From: AWTP1-13 sp963770295
Lineage (GTDB): Bacteria > Pseudomonadota > Alphaproteobacteria > Rhizobiales > Hyphomicrobiaceae
Reading direction: 5' to 3'
Length of the DNA: 64,000 nt
Assembly (NCBI GenBank): GCA_963770295.1
Contig: CAVYPA010000005.1
Location: 62,001 to 126,000, forward strand
The notes beneath the pieces were generated by a model that was not told where the DNA came from, did no database searches, and saw only the letters and a program-made list of their open reading frames with translations. Of the stretch, positions 48,248 to 58,000 are shown in pieces. Within the stretch, counting starts at the first letter, position 1. Each line of letters begins with the position of its first letter. The position numbers were made by a program, and so were the translations under genes.

Positions 48248-48379
48248 TCACCCGTGCGCATATTCCCAGAAGAAGGGGACATAGAGCGCCACAACCGCGC
48301 AAGCAACGACCAATAGCACAATGGTCCAGCCGCGATCGTGATCCAATGGACCCGGCTCCTTGTTTCTCGAACTCGCCAT
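48248..48379 (-). CDS. Small single-pass membrane protein (43 aa)
   Basis: ATG 48379 opens MASSRNKEPGPLDHDRGW, then one hydrophobic helix (TIVLLVVACAVVALYVPFF) and a short tail. The composition is clearly that of a membrane peptide. No good ribosome site was found, so this is tentative. Confidence 0.4.
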   Translation of the reverse strand: MASSRNKEPGPLDHDRGWTIVLLVVACAVVALYVPFFWEYAHG

Positions 48380-49005
48380 CTGCGGCCAACTTGGTAGAAC
48401 CACAATAGTTCCTGTTCGCACTGCCGCGCGTCGTCGCGCAACGCCGAGCCTAGGCTGAGAGCCGAGACGGACCGGACGCTGAGCATGAGGCATGGGTCGG
48501 TCCGACGACAGCGGAGTTTTTGCCTCTCGCTCTGATGGTTAGCCAGCCCGGCTGCAGCGATGTGCGACAAGGGAACTTTCCCGATCTGCCCGCCTCGGCC
48601 TTTGTCGCGCCTCCTATGATTACGACCAAGGTATGAGGGTGCTGCCCGGCGCCAACGAGGCAATGGTTTCGCGCATTGCGGCCATCATCGAGCGAAGCTT
48701 TCCGGCGAGAGGGATGGGGGATGACCTGCGAAGTGACAAGAGCCCGCCCGCGGGCAGACGCCGTCGCGACTGACGGAAGTTGCTCTGCAAGGAGCCGGGA
48801 CCGTGAATTTGCCTCGAGGCTCGGTTGGCCACCAACGGAGCTTTCGCCTTTGGCCGAGCGAGCGCGCTCAAGGTGTCCGATCAGAGCGCCGCGCACGGTC
48901 GGCAACGACGAGAGCACGCCCGAGTGAGCGAAAAGGGCACGTGCTCTCGCCAGGATCGGTTGGGTGCGAAATCGCCCAAACAGACCGTGCTAGCCGGGAG
49001 AGGGT
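48380..49005. other. Intergenic region, no gene recognised
   Basis: Overlapping short frames on both strands; none has a start signal and protein-like composition together. Confidence 0.4.
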
Positions 49006-49416
49006 CTAGCGACAGCCGCGCCCATAGGCGACCCGATGGTGGTGCCGGTGATGCCCATGCAGGCGGCGCGGGGTGCTGTAGCCGAAGGCGTGGCGACCAC
49101 GATGGGACTTCACGAAGCGCTTGCCATGCAGGCCTTTGGCATAGCGCAGCTTGTGGCCATGCTTGGCCATGCGCTTGCTCTTGGCGAGGCGAGCCTCACG
49201 CTTGCCCTTGGCCTTGTTGACCTTCGGGCCTTCGGCCCTTTTGCCATCTGTCTTGGCATCCGGCGCTTTCTGCGTCGACGCACCCGCCTTTGCCCCGGCC
49301 TCCCTCTGCCCGGCAGGTGCGGTCTTGGTGGTCGGCTCGCTCGATGTTTGGGCGGATGCCTGCATTGGCAGCGCGAGGAGGCCAAGAGCGGCCGCGGCCG
49401 CGAGAATTTTATGCAT
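49006..49416 (-). CDS. Small exported basic protein, His/Arg/Lys-rich
   Basis: A 136-residue protein from ATG 49416 with GGAGCAG upstream. A signal peptide (core ILAAAAALGLLALP, ending ASAQ) is followed by a Lys/Ala/Thr-rich low-complexity stretch (~35-85), then KGLHGKRFVKSHRGRHAFGY and a terminal GHHRHHHRVAYGRGCR. It resembles in plan the protein at 46313. The function is unknown; binding of polyanions or metals is possible. Confidence 0.65.
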   Translation of the reverse strand: MHKILAAAAALGLLALPMQASAQTSSEPTTKTAPAGQREAGAKAGASTQKAPDAKTDGKRAEGPKVNKAKGKREARLAKSKRMAKHGHKLRYAKGLHGKRFVKSHRGRHAFGYSTPRRLHGHHRHHHRVAYGRGCR

Positions 49417-49720
49417 TGGTGCTGCTCCGTGACAGATGTGGTGATCCGTCAAAACGATGAAGCTCGAAAATGAGTTGCAAGCGTCGGCAATTTATTTTTT
49501 CTATGAACGAATGTTCATCGTGACCGAGAGCAGGGAAACCGCGCCTGCGTGAAAAAAAGAACGCACACACGCACCCACAGAGAAAAGAAATTTTTTGAGG
49601 CGAGAGGCGCGCCGCGTCCGTGGCGGCGCCGTCACTTGCCGACGTCCCGTCGCCAGAGTTGTTTTGCCATGGAGCAGCCGCGGCTGTTTTGCTGGCGCGG
49701 CCGTCCTGCCAATTCCCTCG
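49417..49720. other. Intergenic region, nothing recognised
   Basis: This includes the upstream part of the basic-protein gene, with a local A/T-rich stretch at 49480-49600. No promoter could be fixed. Confidence 0.4.
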
Positions 49721-50026
49721 TCACTTCCCCTTGGTCTTCCCTGGGCAGGCATCGGCCGCGCAGATCTGCAATAGGTTCTTGCCGCAGAGCCCCACGCTGC
49801 AGCTGTCACGCTCGCCATGGTGTTCGCTTACGTACTGATTCATCTCATAAATTTGAGCGTCGCCCGAAGAGAGCTCCGAAGTACCCAGCAGAAGCCCAAT
49901 AATTCTGCGCTCTTTTGCGCGATACCCGGCGGAGATCGTGTCCGTTGGGTCGAGCTTGCGAAATGAGCAATGCTTGGCAGCATCGGTCGGACCACAGTGA
50001 TCCGGCCCAGCCGATGAATGATGCAC
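49721..50026 (-). CDS. Hypothetical cysteine-containing protein, possibly a remnant
   Basis: The C-terminal 80 residues read like protein (KERRIIGLLLGTSELSSGDA, then ERDSCSVGLCGKNLLQICAA and DACPGKTKGK before the stop). The N-terminal part does not, and there is no signal peptide or ribosome site. It may be the end of a secreted protein whose start has been lost. Confidence 0.35.
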   Translation of the reverse strand: MHHSSAGPDHCGPTDAAKHCSFRKLDPTDTISAGYRAKERRIIGLLLGTSELSSGDAQIYEMNQYVSEHHGERDSCSVGLCGKNLLQICAADACPGKTKGK

Positions 50027-50201
50027 AGCCTGGCTCTGGAGTGGGTCACCTACAGACCGAGCCGACGGCTGATCCGCATCGAATTCGAAACCCCTCTATG
50101 AACCTGCAGGGCGCGCTGTGGGGCTTGCCCCGACCCAGCCCTACCAGCCACGCTCTCGTGTGGTGGGAGGGCCCTTGGGCGTGGCCCGTTAGTTGCGCAT
50201 G

Positions 50202-50762
50202 TTATCCCACACAGGCCAGGGTCCCTGCCAGGAGTCTCCCTGAAGGTTTCTCGGCAACCGCTTTACCAGCGGCAGGCGACTTCTCGGGCACTGGAGCCTT
50301 TCCGGGGGCCGACGGTTTCTCAGCGTTGGGCGACTTGCCAGCGACAGGCAGCCCAGGTTTAGAAGCTTCCTTTTGTTTGGCTGGCGGCGCTTTAACAACT
50401 GCAGGAGATGGCCACACCTTGCGGGCGAGTTCGCCGGCCTTCGTCACATCGTCGACGGCACGGACGTAATCGCCTTTGCTAACGTAGGCACGACCACGAC
50501 TATTGTAGGCAGGCGCGTAGTTCGGATTCAAGACGATGGCTTTGGTGTAATCCGATATTGCTTTGTCGACCTCGCCCTTGAGGTTGTACGCGTCACCGCG
50601 GTTGTGATAGGCGACGACGTCCTTGGGATTGCGCTCGATCATCGCCGAACAACCCTTGATGCGGAGATTGTGGTCCTTGCTGTCTAGGCAATCGCTTTTG
50701 TCATCTGCCAACGCGGTCGCTGACACGAGCATCAGGCTCGCAGCCACAGTCGTGCGCAACAT
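50202..50762 (-). CDS. Exported TPR protein with Pro/Ala/Lys-rich tail
   Basis: A 186-residue protein: signal peptide (TTVAASLMLVSATALADD), then two to three tetratricopeptide repeats (~45-115; AYHNRGDAYNLKGEVDKAIS and AYNSRGRAYVSKGDYVRAVD), then a low-complexity tail of PxPxK-like units (~120-180). TPRs mediate protein contacts; the tail may reach through the cell wall. The partner is unknown. Confidence 0.75.
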   Translation of the reverse strand: MLRTTVAASLMLVSATALADDKSDCLDSKDHNLRIKGCSAMIERNPKDVVAYHNRGDAYNLKGEVDKAISDYTKAIVLNPNYAPAYNSRGRAYVSKGDYVRAVDDVTKAGELARKVWPSPAVVKAPPAKQKEASKPGLPVAGKSPNAEKPSAPGKAPVPEKSPAAGKAVAEKPSGRLLAGTLACVG

Positions 50763-51344
50763 GTTCTTCTCCCCTCGGACATGCAGATACGTTCTGCTCC
50801 CCCGAGGGCAAGGGTATTGCTTTCTGTCGAAAGGGAAAAGGGCCTACGACCGAAGCTCTGTCATTGGGGGCTCGTGGTGGCATCAGCCGGGGCGGTGATC
50901 CTGACTACCAGGCGCTGGCTGACATTGACGTAGATGTAGCCGTCCCGGAGGCGGCAATGCCATCACGGCGCGTCTCGTCGTGGGGGCATTCCCCAGCCCG
51001 TCGTGCCTCGGCATTTAAGGAATGCCACTTCTCAGACACTTGCCGTTCCGGCAGAAGACTTGTGAGGATTGCGGCGGCAAGGCTCGCTCACATTTGCCAG
51101 GCGCAAGCTGATCTTGAAGCGCTTGAAGCAGGAAAAAGTCTAACCTGGCCGGCTTTGACCTGTACCACTTGGCGGGGACACGGGCCCTCGGTGCCAACAC
51201 CGCTGAACGGGGTGCCAAGTCAGACGCTCTCTTCCTCCTTTTGCGCCCCCAGCGTGTCGCAACACTTTGGCCACGAAGTTGTTGCTTCAATAGTGTTTCT
51301 CACTGTCAGGGCTTTTGCACCGCAACTGTGGGTTCGCAGAGAGC
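50763..51344. other. Intergenic region with a conserved 21-codon segment
   Basis: At 50872-50934 the plus strand reads LVVASAGAVILTTRRWLTLT and stop, which matches LVMASAGAVILTAKRWLELE and stop at 53672-53610 on the minus strand. The rest is unassigned. Confidence 0.4.
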
Positions 51345-52100
51345 ATGAGGCGCAGTAGCGTCATCGCAGTGCTTATCGCCACGGCGCTCTTGACTTTCGC
51401 GCCGGGCGCCGGGCGCGTCCACGCATTTGAGATCACCTACCTCGCGCCGCCTGGCGAACCAGCGCGCGCCTTTCCCAAGCCGGAACGCCCCGTTGCGGAG
51501 ATCGTAAGCCCAAGCCGCTCCACGGAGCGGCAACGCGATGCCTTTGATAAATCCGGCCAGCTCGCGAGGCTTCTTGCGATAAGGCCGGGCATGACCGTTG
51601 GCGACATCGGCGCCGGCAGCGGCTACCATACGGTGCGCCTCTCGCGACGACTTGGGCGGGGTGGGCGTGTGATCGCGCAGGACGTCACCAAAGACTACCT
51701 GAACCAACTCGCCGAGCGCATCGAACGTCTAAAGTTGTCCAATGTTGGTTTAGCGCTTGGCGAACCGCACGATCCGCGCCTGCCTGCCGCTTCGCTCGAC
51801 GTAGCCATCCTCGTACACATGTACCACGAGGTGGCTCAGCCCTACGCGTTTCTCTACAACCTCGCCCCGGCCCTGAAATCCGGCGCTCGGGTCGGGATTG
51901 TTGACCTCGACCGCCCCACCTCCCAACATGGCACGCCGCCTGAACTATTGCGCTGCGAGCTCGCAGCGGTTGGATATCGGCAAATAGCGCTCCACCAGCT
52001 CGCGGGTGATGCCGGTTATCTCGCGGTGTTCTCGCCACCCACCCGAGCCGAGCGCAAGCGGACGCAAGACATCGTCGCTTGTAGAACTGCGGACCGTTAG
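51345..52100 (+). CDS. Exported SAM-dependent methyltransferase-like protein
   Basis: A 251-residue protein. ATG 51345 gives a signal peptide (SSVIAVLIATALLTFAPGAG). The methyltransferase fold is clear: GMTVGDIGAGSGYHTVRLSR, RVIAQDVTKDYLNQLAERI, LDVAILVHMYHEVAQP and SGARVGIVDLDRP. Methyltransferases with export signals are known in proteobacteria, although SAM is cytosolic; the signal may instead be an anchor. The substrate is unknown. Confidence 0.82.
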   Translation: MRRSSVIAVLIATALLTFAPGAGRVHAFEITYLAPPGEPARAFPKPERPVAEIVSPSRSTERQRDAFDKSGQLARLLAIRPGMTVGDIGAGSGYHTVRLSRRLGRGGRVIAQDVTKDYLNQLAERIERLKLSNVGLALGEPHDPRLPAASLDVAILVHMYHEVAQPYAFLYNLAPALKSGARVGIVDLDRPTSQHGTPPELLRCELAAVGYRQIALHQLAGDAGYLAVFSPPTRAERKRTQDIVACRTADR

Positions 52101-52242
52101 GGGTTAGCGTCACATAACGGGCTGAAGACTGGAAGGGGTTCCAATCGTGTCGAAGTTAGCAATCATCGGAACGATTGAGGTCATGCTAGCGACCCGGTGA
52201 GTGGAGCTTGCGAAGGTGACGCGCAGCGTAAGGAGCATGACC

Positions 52243-52280
52243 AAAAAAGATGGGCACCTTCCGGGGGTCGGAAGGTGCCC
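52243..52280 (-). terminator. A-tract hairpin
   Basis: GGGCACCTTCCG (52252-52263) pairs with CGGAAGGTGCCC (52269-52280). Six A at 52243-52248 become a U-tract after the stem on the minus strand. Confidence 0.6.
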
Positions 52281-52689
52281 TGCTGTCAGCTCTGAGGATG
52301 TAATGGGGTATGCGAGAGCTGGCCGGCGCTACAACGGATGCCAATCAAGTCTATTCCCAATCAAAACCCACCCGAAAACAAAAGGGCCCGACAGGCCCGT
52401 CTCAAAGCGCATGATGACCGGCAGGGGCTGAAGCAGTCAAAGTAGGACGCAAAGACGCTGACCCAGATAGCCGCCTCACTAGGTCATCGTGATCAGACCG
52501 ACCGCAAACCGGGCGACGGCCGGGAACCACAATCTTAGCTAACGCTCCCGCCCCAATTGGGTTGCCTCAAATGGATTGATCTTAGGTTCTGGCGCTCAAC
52601 GCCCGCGGATCGGGCATGAGCCGAGAGCAGACGCAGAGGCGGGGCCGTCGCAACAACCCTTGCAATTTCCCCTCGCGGGCGAGCATCAG

Positions 52690-52722
52690 AAAAAAGCCCC
52701 AGACGGAAGGGCGCTCTGGGGC
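52690..52722 (-). terminator. A-tract hairpin
   Basis: GCCCCAGA (52696-52703) pairs with TCTGGGGC (52715-52722). Six A (52690-52695) directly abut the stem, giving stem plus U6 on the minus strand. Confidence 0.65.
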
Positions 52723-53030
52723 GTGCTGCCGATCTGAGGGGGAAGCGATCCACTTGAGGGAATGCCAGCAACAAGCGCACACCGGCGGCGCTCCACGGGC
52801 GCAACCTTGATTGTGATCAGCGAGGGCTGATGAGATAACAGCGTAGGCCCGCGGATAGCGAATCCCCAAGCCGCATTTTTCGTTGCAGCGACGCATCAGG
52901 CGCACCTGCAACCATTCCAGTCGCTGAGCTTTCGCCTTGTTGCAATCCGCGGTGCAGAGCATGGCTTTCGCCGTCGGAAGGTCTCCTGTGACCTCCCACG
53001 CACTGCAGATTTCCACCAGGCATCGCAGAA

Positions 53031-53068
53031 GACCTAGGGACGTTTGCTCCCTGGGTCTTTGCTTTTTT
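53031..53068 (+). terminator. Intrinsic terminator, plus strand
   Basis: A ten-pair stem (53031-53040 with 53048-53057, one G-U pair) is followed by TTTGCTTTTTT. No gene is seen directly upstream on the plus strand. Confidence 0.6.
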
Positions 53069-53264
53069 GACCCGCCCCGGCGCCCGGCTTTGGTTACGAC
53101 CCTGCGGGGGCCGCAAAATTTTCGGAAAAGGCCATGAGGTCTAGGGACCTCAACCGGCCGCGCGGGAGCGCGAATGACCGCAAATTTGGGGGGCAAGTTT
53201 AGTTACAAATGTGAGGTCGCCAGGCAGGGATCAACCCCCCAGACGGGCCGAAACTAAGAGGGGA

Positions 53265-53303
53265 TCGGTTCCAGCGCTGCGGTGTTAAGCGCACCGGAAC
53301 CGA
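53265..53303. other. Interrupted hairpin
   Basis: TCGGTTCC (53265-53272) pairs with GGAACCGA (53296-53303), and inside it GCGCT (53274-53278) pairs with AGCGC (53288-53292). No A- or T-tract adjoins it. Confidence 0.5.
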
Positions 53304-53733
53304 CCTTCCCCCAATGGCCGCGGCACTGCGGATGCGTCACGCAGAAGCAGCCGCACTCAGCGTGGCATGGGTAAGGCTGCGAAGTCGCTATCTTTGAGGA
53401 TATTCAGCTAACAAACGAAGGTTGGTATTGCAGCGCAGCCACTCCACAGTTTGGGGAAATGGCTACGATCCTCGGGGCGGCCGTTCTCGACGGCCGATCA
53501 CAGCGGCCGGCGGCACTGGCCGCCGTCATGCAATGGTTGCTCGTCGGACAACGAGTTCTTGGGGCAGCCGGCTACAAATGGTCCGGCCGTGGCGTAGACG
53601 GCCCGGAGGCTACTCGAGTTCGAGCCAACGCTTGGCGGTCAGGATCACCGCGCCGGCGGACGCCATCACCAGCTACGCGACCGTGACGTGGAGCGAAATT
53701 GGAAAGCCCGGCAACTGAGAATGACGTGCCGGC

Positions 53734-53781
53734 AAAAAAGCGGCGAGGGGCGCAGCAAAGGGTCCTGAAACGCCCCTCGCC
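53734..53781 (-). terminator. A-tract hairpin
   Basis: GGCGAGGGGCG (53742-53752) pairs perfectly with CGCCCCTCGCC (53771-53781). Six A lie at 53734-53739. Confidence 0.6.
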
Positions 53782-53898
53782 AGTTACTTCGGCCGTAGCG
53801 GGGTCTAGTGCTTGCCGAAGCAAAGCGCTTGGCAGCGTTGGGGTGCCTGCGGTGATTGAACCTTGAAGCCCATTTGTGACGGTGAAAGGGCCGCCAAG

Positions 53899-53962
53899 GG
53901 GTGAGCTGGCAGCCCTTCCATCAACGCTTCCCTCAGCGACGGGGGTCCCGGGCAGCTCACCC
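53899..53962. other. Large stem-loop between two terminator-like hairpins
   Basis: GGGTGAGCTG (53899-53908) pairs perfectly with CAGCTCACCC (53953-53962), enclosing 44 bases. It lies between the hairpins at 53742 and 54079, so it could be part of a structured minus-strand RNA. Confidence 0.4.
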
Positions 53963-54074
53963 GCACCTGGGTTTGCAAGTTGCGTTCTCAGCGCCCACCG
54001 ACTTGACCGATAAATCGTGGCCCGCGCGCTTTTCTTGCATTACCCGTTCGGGGGAGATCAGCTTCGCTCCGCAG

Positions 54075-54116
54075 AAAAGGCCCAGGTCCCGGTGGAGGGG
54101 GAAAGGGACCTGGGCC
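54075..54116 (-). terminator. A-tract hairpin
   Basis: GGCCCAGGTCCC (54079-54090) pairs perfectly with GGGACCTGGGCC (54105-54116). Four A lie at 54075-54078. Confidence 0.55.
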
Positions 54117-54416
54117 CGTGCGGCTTCTGCAATCGCGGCTCGAGCATCCGCACATTTGGTTAAGTTTCCGCAAACACTATGCTCATACGTCTCGTCGTCG
54201 CCGTCGCCATCGCGGTCTGGGTCGGCTTGGTCGTCAATAAAGCGCGCAATCGCACTGATTACGTCAGTTGCGGAACCACCTAACTTAACTTAGGCCGTTT
54301 CTCGCCTCGGCAACGCCATGGGCTGCCAGCGTAGCCCCCGAATCGAGCTGGAGCAGCCAAATGCCCGACCCGCCCATTCAAAGACAAGGTCACGGTGCGC
54401 TTCTTGAGGCGTGACG

Positions 54417-54674
54417 ATGGAGGATTGCGCGCCACCTGTGAGGCCATCCCCGGATTTCTACCTTTCAGGCAAGGATCCCCGCGCCGTTATGCGTGATGTG
54501 GGACCCGCCATCGAGCGCCTGATGAAGCACAACTCCGGGATCGATGTGGAGGTCTTCCCTCTACAGCACGTTGTCTACGAAATGCGCGAACGGATCGCCG
54601 CAGATCCAGAGGCTATCCCTGAAGAGCGCGACTACGTCCTAGAGCCCCGCGCAGCCGACACCGTGGTTTCATAG
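54417..54674 (+). CDS. Hypothetical protein (85 aa)
   Basis: ATG 54417 has TTGAGGCG upstream at good spacing. The protein is soluble and balanced in composition (DPRAVMRDVGPAIERLMKHN, VEVFPLQHVVYEMRERIAAD). No family was recognised, but it reads like a real gene. Confidence 0.5.
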   Translation: MEDCAPPVRPSPDFYLSGKDPRAVMRDVGPAIERLMKHNSGIDVEVFPLQHVVYEMRERIAADPEAIPEERDYVLEPRAADTVVS

Positions 54675-55043
54675 CCTCCCCGTTAACGATCTGTTGCGTG
54701 CGTCGAGCGGCTCTCTTTCAGCGCGACTTCGGCTGCGTAATTGTGGACCGGGTTTCGAGTCAATATCCGCTCAACCAGATTGTCCTGGAGCCCGAGTCGG
54801 CGGCCGGGCGGTTGTGAGGAGATCAAGCTGTTCCTAGCTGCTGAACGTCCCTTATACATGCGTTGCTGAGATCAAATGCAAGAGTGTGGTCAGGGTCGGC
54901 CGGCCCGAGTGCGTCAGACCAGGAAGCGGAACCCACTCAACCCATGAGATTTCGCCAAAAAACAAGAGCTCTGATCATGGGAGATTTGGCAGCGGCGGCC
55001 ACAACGCCACGGGCGTAGCAACCTGTTAGTCATTCCGTGACCG
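54675..55043. other. Intergenic region with a possible 39-codon frame
   Basis: A short plus-strand frame, GTG 54698 to TGA 54817, reads RDFGCVIVDRVSSQYPLNQI and VLEPESAAGRL, which is protein-like but has no ribosome site. It could be a fragment. Nothing else was seen. Confidence 0.35.
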
Positions 55044-58000
55044 TTAGCAAGCTGTCCTGACAGGTATCTCGATGCGACATTGGAGACCCTCGGAAGCGAA
55101 CGCCAAGTCAACCTTGCTACCAAGCTCGTAGGGCAGCAGACCGCGAATGACTTCCATTCCGTAACCAGATCGGCGTGGAGCTTGGACCACCGGACCGCCG
55201 GTTTCTTGCCATTCGATGGTTAGACGAGCATCCGCATCGTCGTTTACCAACCGACACCAGCGGACGGCAACACAGCCGCCACGGGCGGAAAGCGCGCCGT
55301 GCTTTGCCGCATTGGTCGTCAACTCATGGAGAACCATCGACAGCGCCTGACCGGCCTCCGGCTTCAGGGTTATGTCTGGCCCACCGATTTCAACGTTACC
55401 GTAGGTTGCGTAGGGCTCGAGTTCACGACTAACCAACTCTGACAGATGTACGCCCTTCCATAAATGACTGCTCAAAAGCTGATGCGTTGCTGCCATGGAT
55501 TGGATGCGGCCGTCTAGCGCGGCGACAAAGTCGGCCGCCGAGCCGGCCTCCTCCTGTGTACGCGACGTGACCGCGCTAACCGTTGCAAGCACGTTCTTCA
55601 CGCGATGATCGAGTTCAGCAACCAGCATGCGCAGATGTTCTTCGCCCCGCTTGCGCTCGGTGATATCGAGTGTGACGCCGACCATCTTGAGCGCCGTGCC
55701 GTCGGGCGCATATGAGGCACTGCCGCGGGAGTTGATCCAATGGAGGCTGCCGTCGGGCCAGATCACCCGATACTCGACCTCGTAGGCGGTCCGCGTCTCG
55801 ACGGCTTCGTTTAGCCGTGTCACCACTGCCTGCCGGTCATCGGCATGGATCAGGCTGAACAGCCGCTCAGCGGATGCTTGCTCGTCCGGCGGCAATCCAA
55901 AGATGGCCTTGCAGCTGGCCGAGAGATCGACCGCGCGCGTCACCAGATCGAGGTGCCATTTTCCGAACCGGCCGACGTGCGCCGCCAATTGCCAGCGCTC
56001 CTGCTCGTCGCGTAGCGCTTGCTCGGCGTCGCGGCGGAGGCGGGCAATCTTCACATGCGCCTCGACGCGGGCAAGGAGCTCACGAGCGCTGAACGGCTTG
56101 ATGAGGTAGTCGTCGGCACCGGCCTGCATGCCTTCGACACGGCATTCCTCGCCGGCGCGTGCCGATAGTAGAATGATCGGTAGCGTGTTCGTCTGTGGAT
56201 CAGCACGCAGCCGCGATACTAGTTCCATGCCGTCCAGGCGCGGCATCATGATGTCCGAGAGAATCAGGTCGGGCCTTCTGCGAGCAATCGCCGAGAGCGC
56301 CGCCTCACCGTCTGCGACCACTTCGACCTCGTATCGTGAAGCGAGCAGACGGCGCACATAGTCGCGCATGTCTGCATTGTCATCGGCGAACAGAATGTGC
56401 GCCCTTTCAGCCGGTGCTGCGCTCTGGTACCGGCGCGCCGCGATGTGCTCAATGCCCCGCTCGTCTACCTGTCCCGCTTCCGGCAGCCAACGCAGGGCTT
56501 CCTCGACGAAATGCGGCGCACCGAGTGCGGTCGATGGAAGGGTGCGCTTCGCGCCGATCTGCTCAGCAGGTAAATGGCTACAGCCTATTGGAAGCGCGAC
56601 TTTAAAGAGGCTGCCTCTGCCATGCTCGCTTTCGACCGAAACCGAGCCGCCGTGGAGTTTTACCAGTTCATGCACCAGGGCAAGGCCGATACCCGTTCCC
56701 TCGTGCGTGCGGCCGTGAGCTCCGGCGACGCGATGAAAGCGGTCGAACACCTTGGGCAGTTCCTGGGCCGAAATGCCGGTGCCGGTGTCACGCACGCTGA
56801 GCTCGAAGTGCCCCGCGGTGGAGCGCAGCCTTACTTCGATCTCGCCCTCGAAGGTAAACTTGAATGCATTGGAGACCAGATTAAGGACAATCTTTTCCCA
56901 CATCTGGCGATCAATGAACGCTGGCTCGGGCAGTGGCGGACAATCGACTACAAGATTAAGGCCCGCCTTCTCCACCGCTGAGCGGAACATGCTTGCGAGC
57001 TCTGCTGTCGCCGCGGCGAGATCTGTGGGCTCATACACGGCCTGCACACGCCCGGCCTCGATGCGTGAAAAGTCAAGGAGCGTGTTCACCAGCTTGAGCA
57101 GACGCAGCGAATTGCGGTGCGCCACGGTTAGCCGGTCCCGCTCGCCACTTGGCAGAGCCGAACTTGCGAGGGCATCCTCCAAGGGACCGAGCATCAGCGT
57201 CAACGGCGTACGGAACTCGTGGCTCACATTCGAGAAGAAGGCCGTCTTGGCGCGGTCGATCTCGGCGAGCGCCTCGGCCCGTTTGTGTTCGGCCTCGTGG
57301 GCGCTAGCATTGGCAATAGCGGTGGCGATCTGGCTCGCCACCAGCTCATAGAAGCTGCGATAGAGCTCATCCAGCTTCAGCCGCGCGCTGACGCCCGCCA
57401 CCAGAATTCCGGCGAGCTCGCTCGAAATGTTCGAGCGTATCGGCAGAACCACTGCCTGACGCGGCGGATCAGCCCATGGCCCCGGTGGAACCGTATTGCC
57501 GAAACGGGACGCCAAGTCCTCGACCACCTGCATGAGGCCCGAGTGCACTACCTCGATCAATGGCCAAGGTTGGCCCTCAGCAGTCCCTGGACTGAATCGA
57601 ACCAGCGGGCTGATTGCATCATCGAGCGCAACGCCAGCAGCGCCTGCAAGGCGCGCCAGTTGTTCGTCGCCGTTGATCAGGTATAGCAGAGCGAAGGGAA
57701 TATCCTTTGCGTGCTCGCAAAGAGTTTTGGCGGTGATAACGCACGCTTCTTCCGCGGTCTTTGCCTCCATCGACTTTGAACCCAAATCTCGTAGCGCGAC
57801 TAATCGTCGTTCGCCCAAAATCCGCTGGGTATGTTCGATCACCGCAGTAAAGACACCTCCGACTCTATCGTCTTCGGAACGAACAGGGCTGAACGAGAAC
57901 GAGAAGTAACATTCCTCTGGAAAGCCGTGTCGTTTCAGCACGAGCAGCTGGTTGTCCGACCAAGTCGCTTCACTAGTTGCGACGACGCTCTGGAGCATGG

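Larger units (their letters stand above)
52101..54416. other. Gene-poor region with many hairpins
   Basis: No convincing gene in 2.3 kb. A minus-strand frame, 52582-53196, has a protein-like middle (VEICSAWEVTGDLPTAKAML and LMRRCNEKCGLGIRYPRAYA) ending shortly before the hairpin at 52690, but it has no start signal. At least seven strong stem-loops are listed separately; four have an A-tract on the left, so they read as terminators of minus-strand RNAs. Confidence 0.55.
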
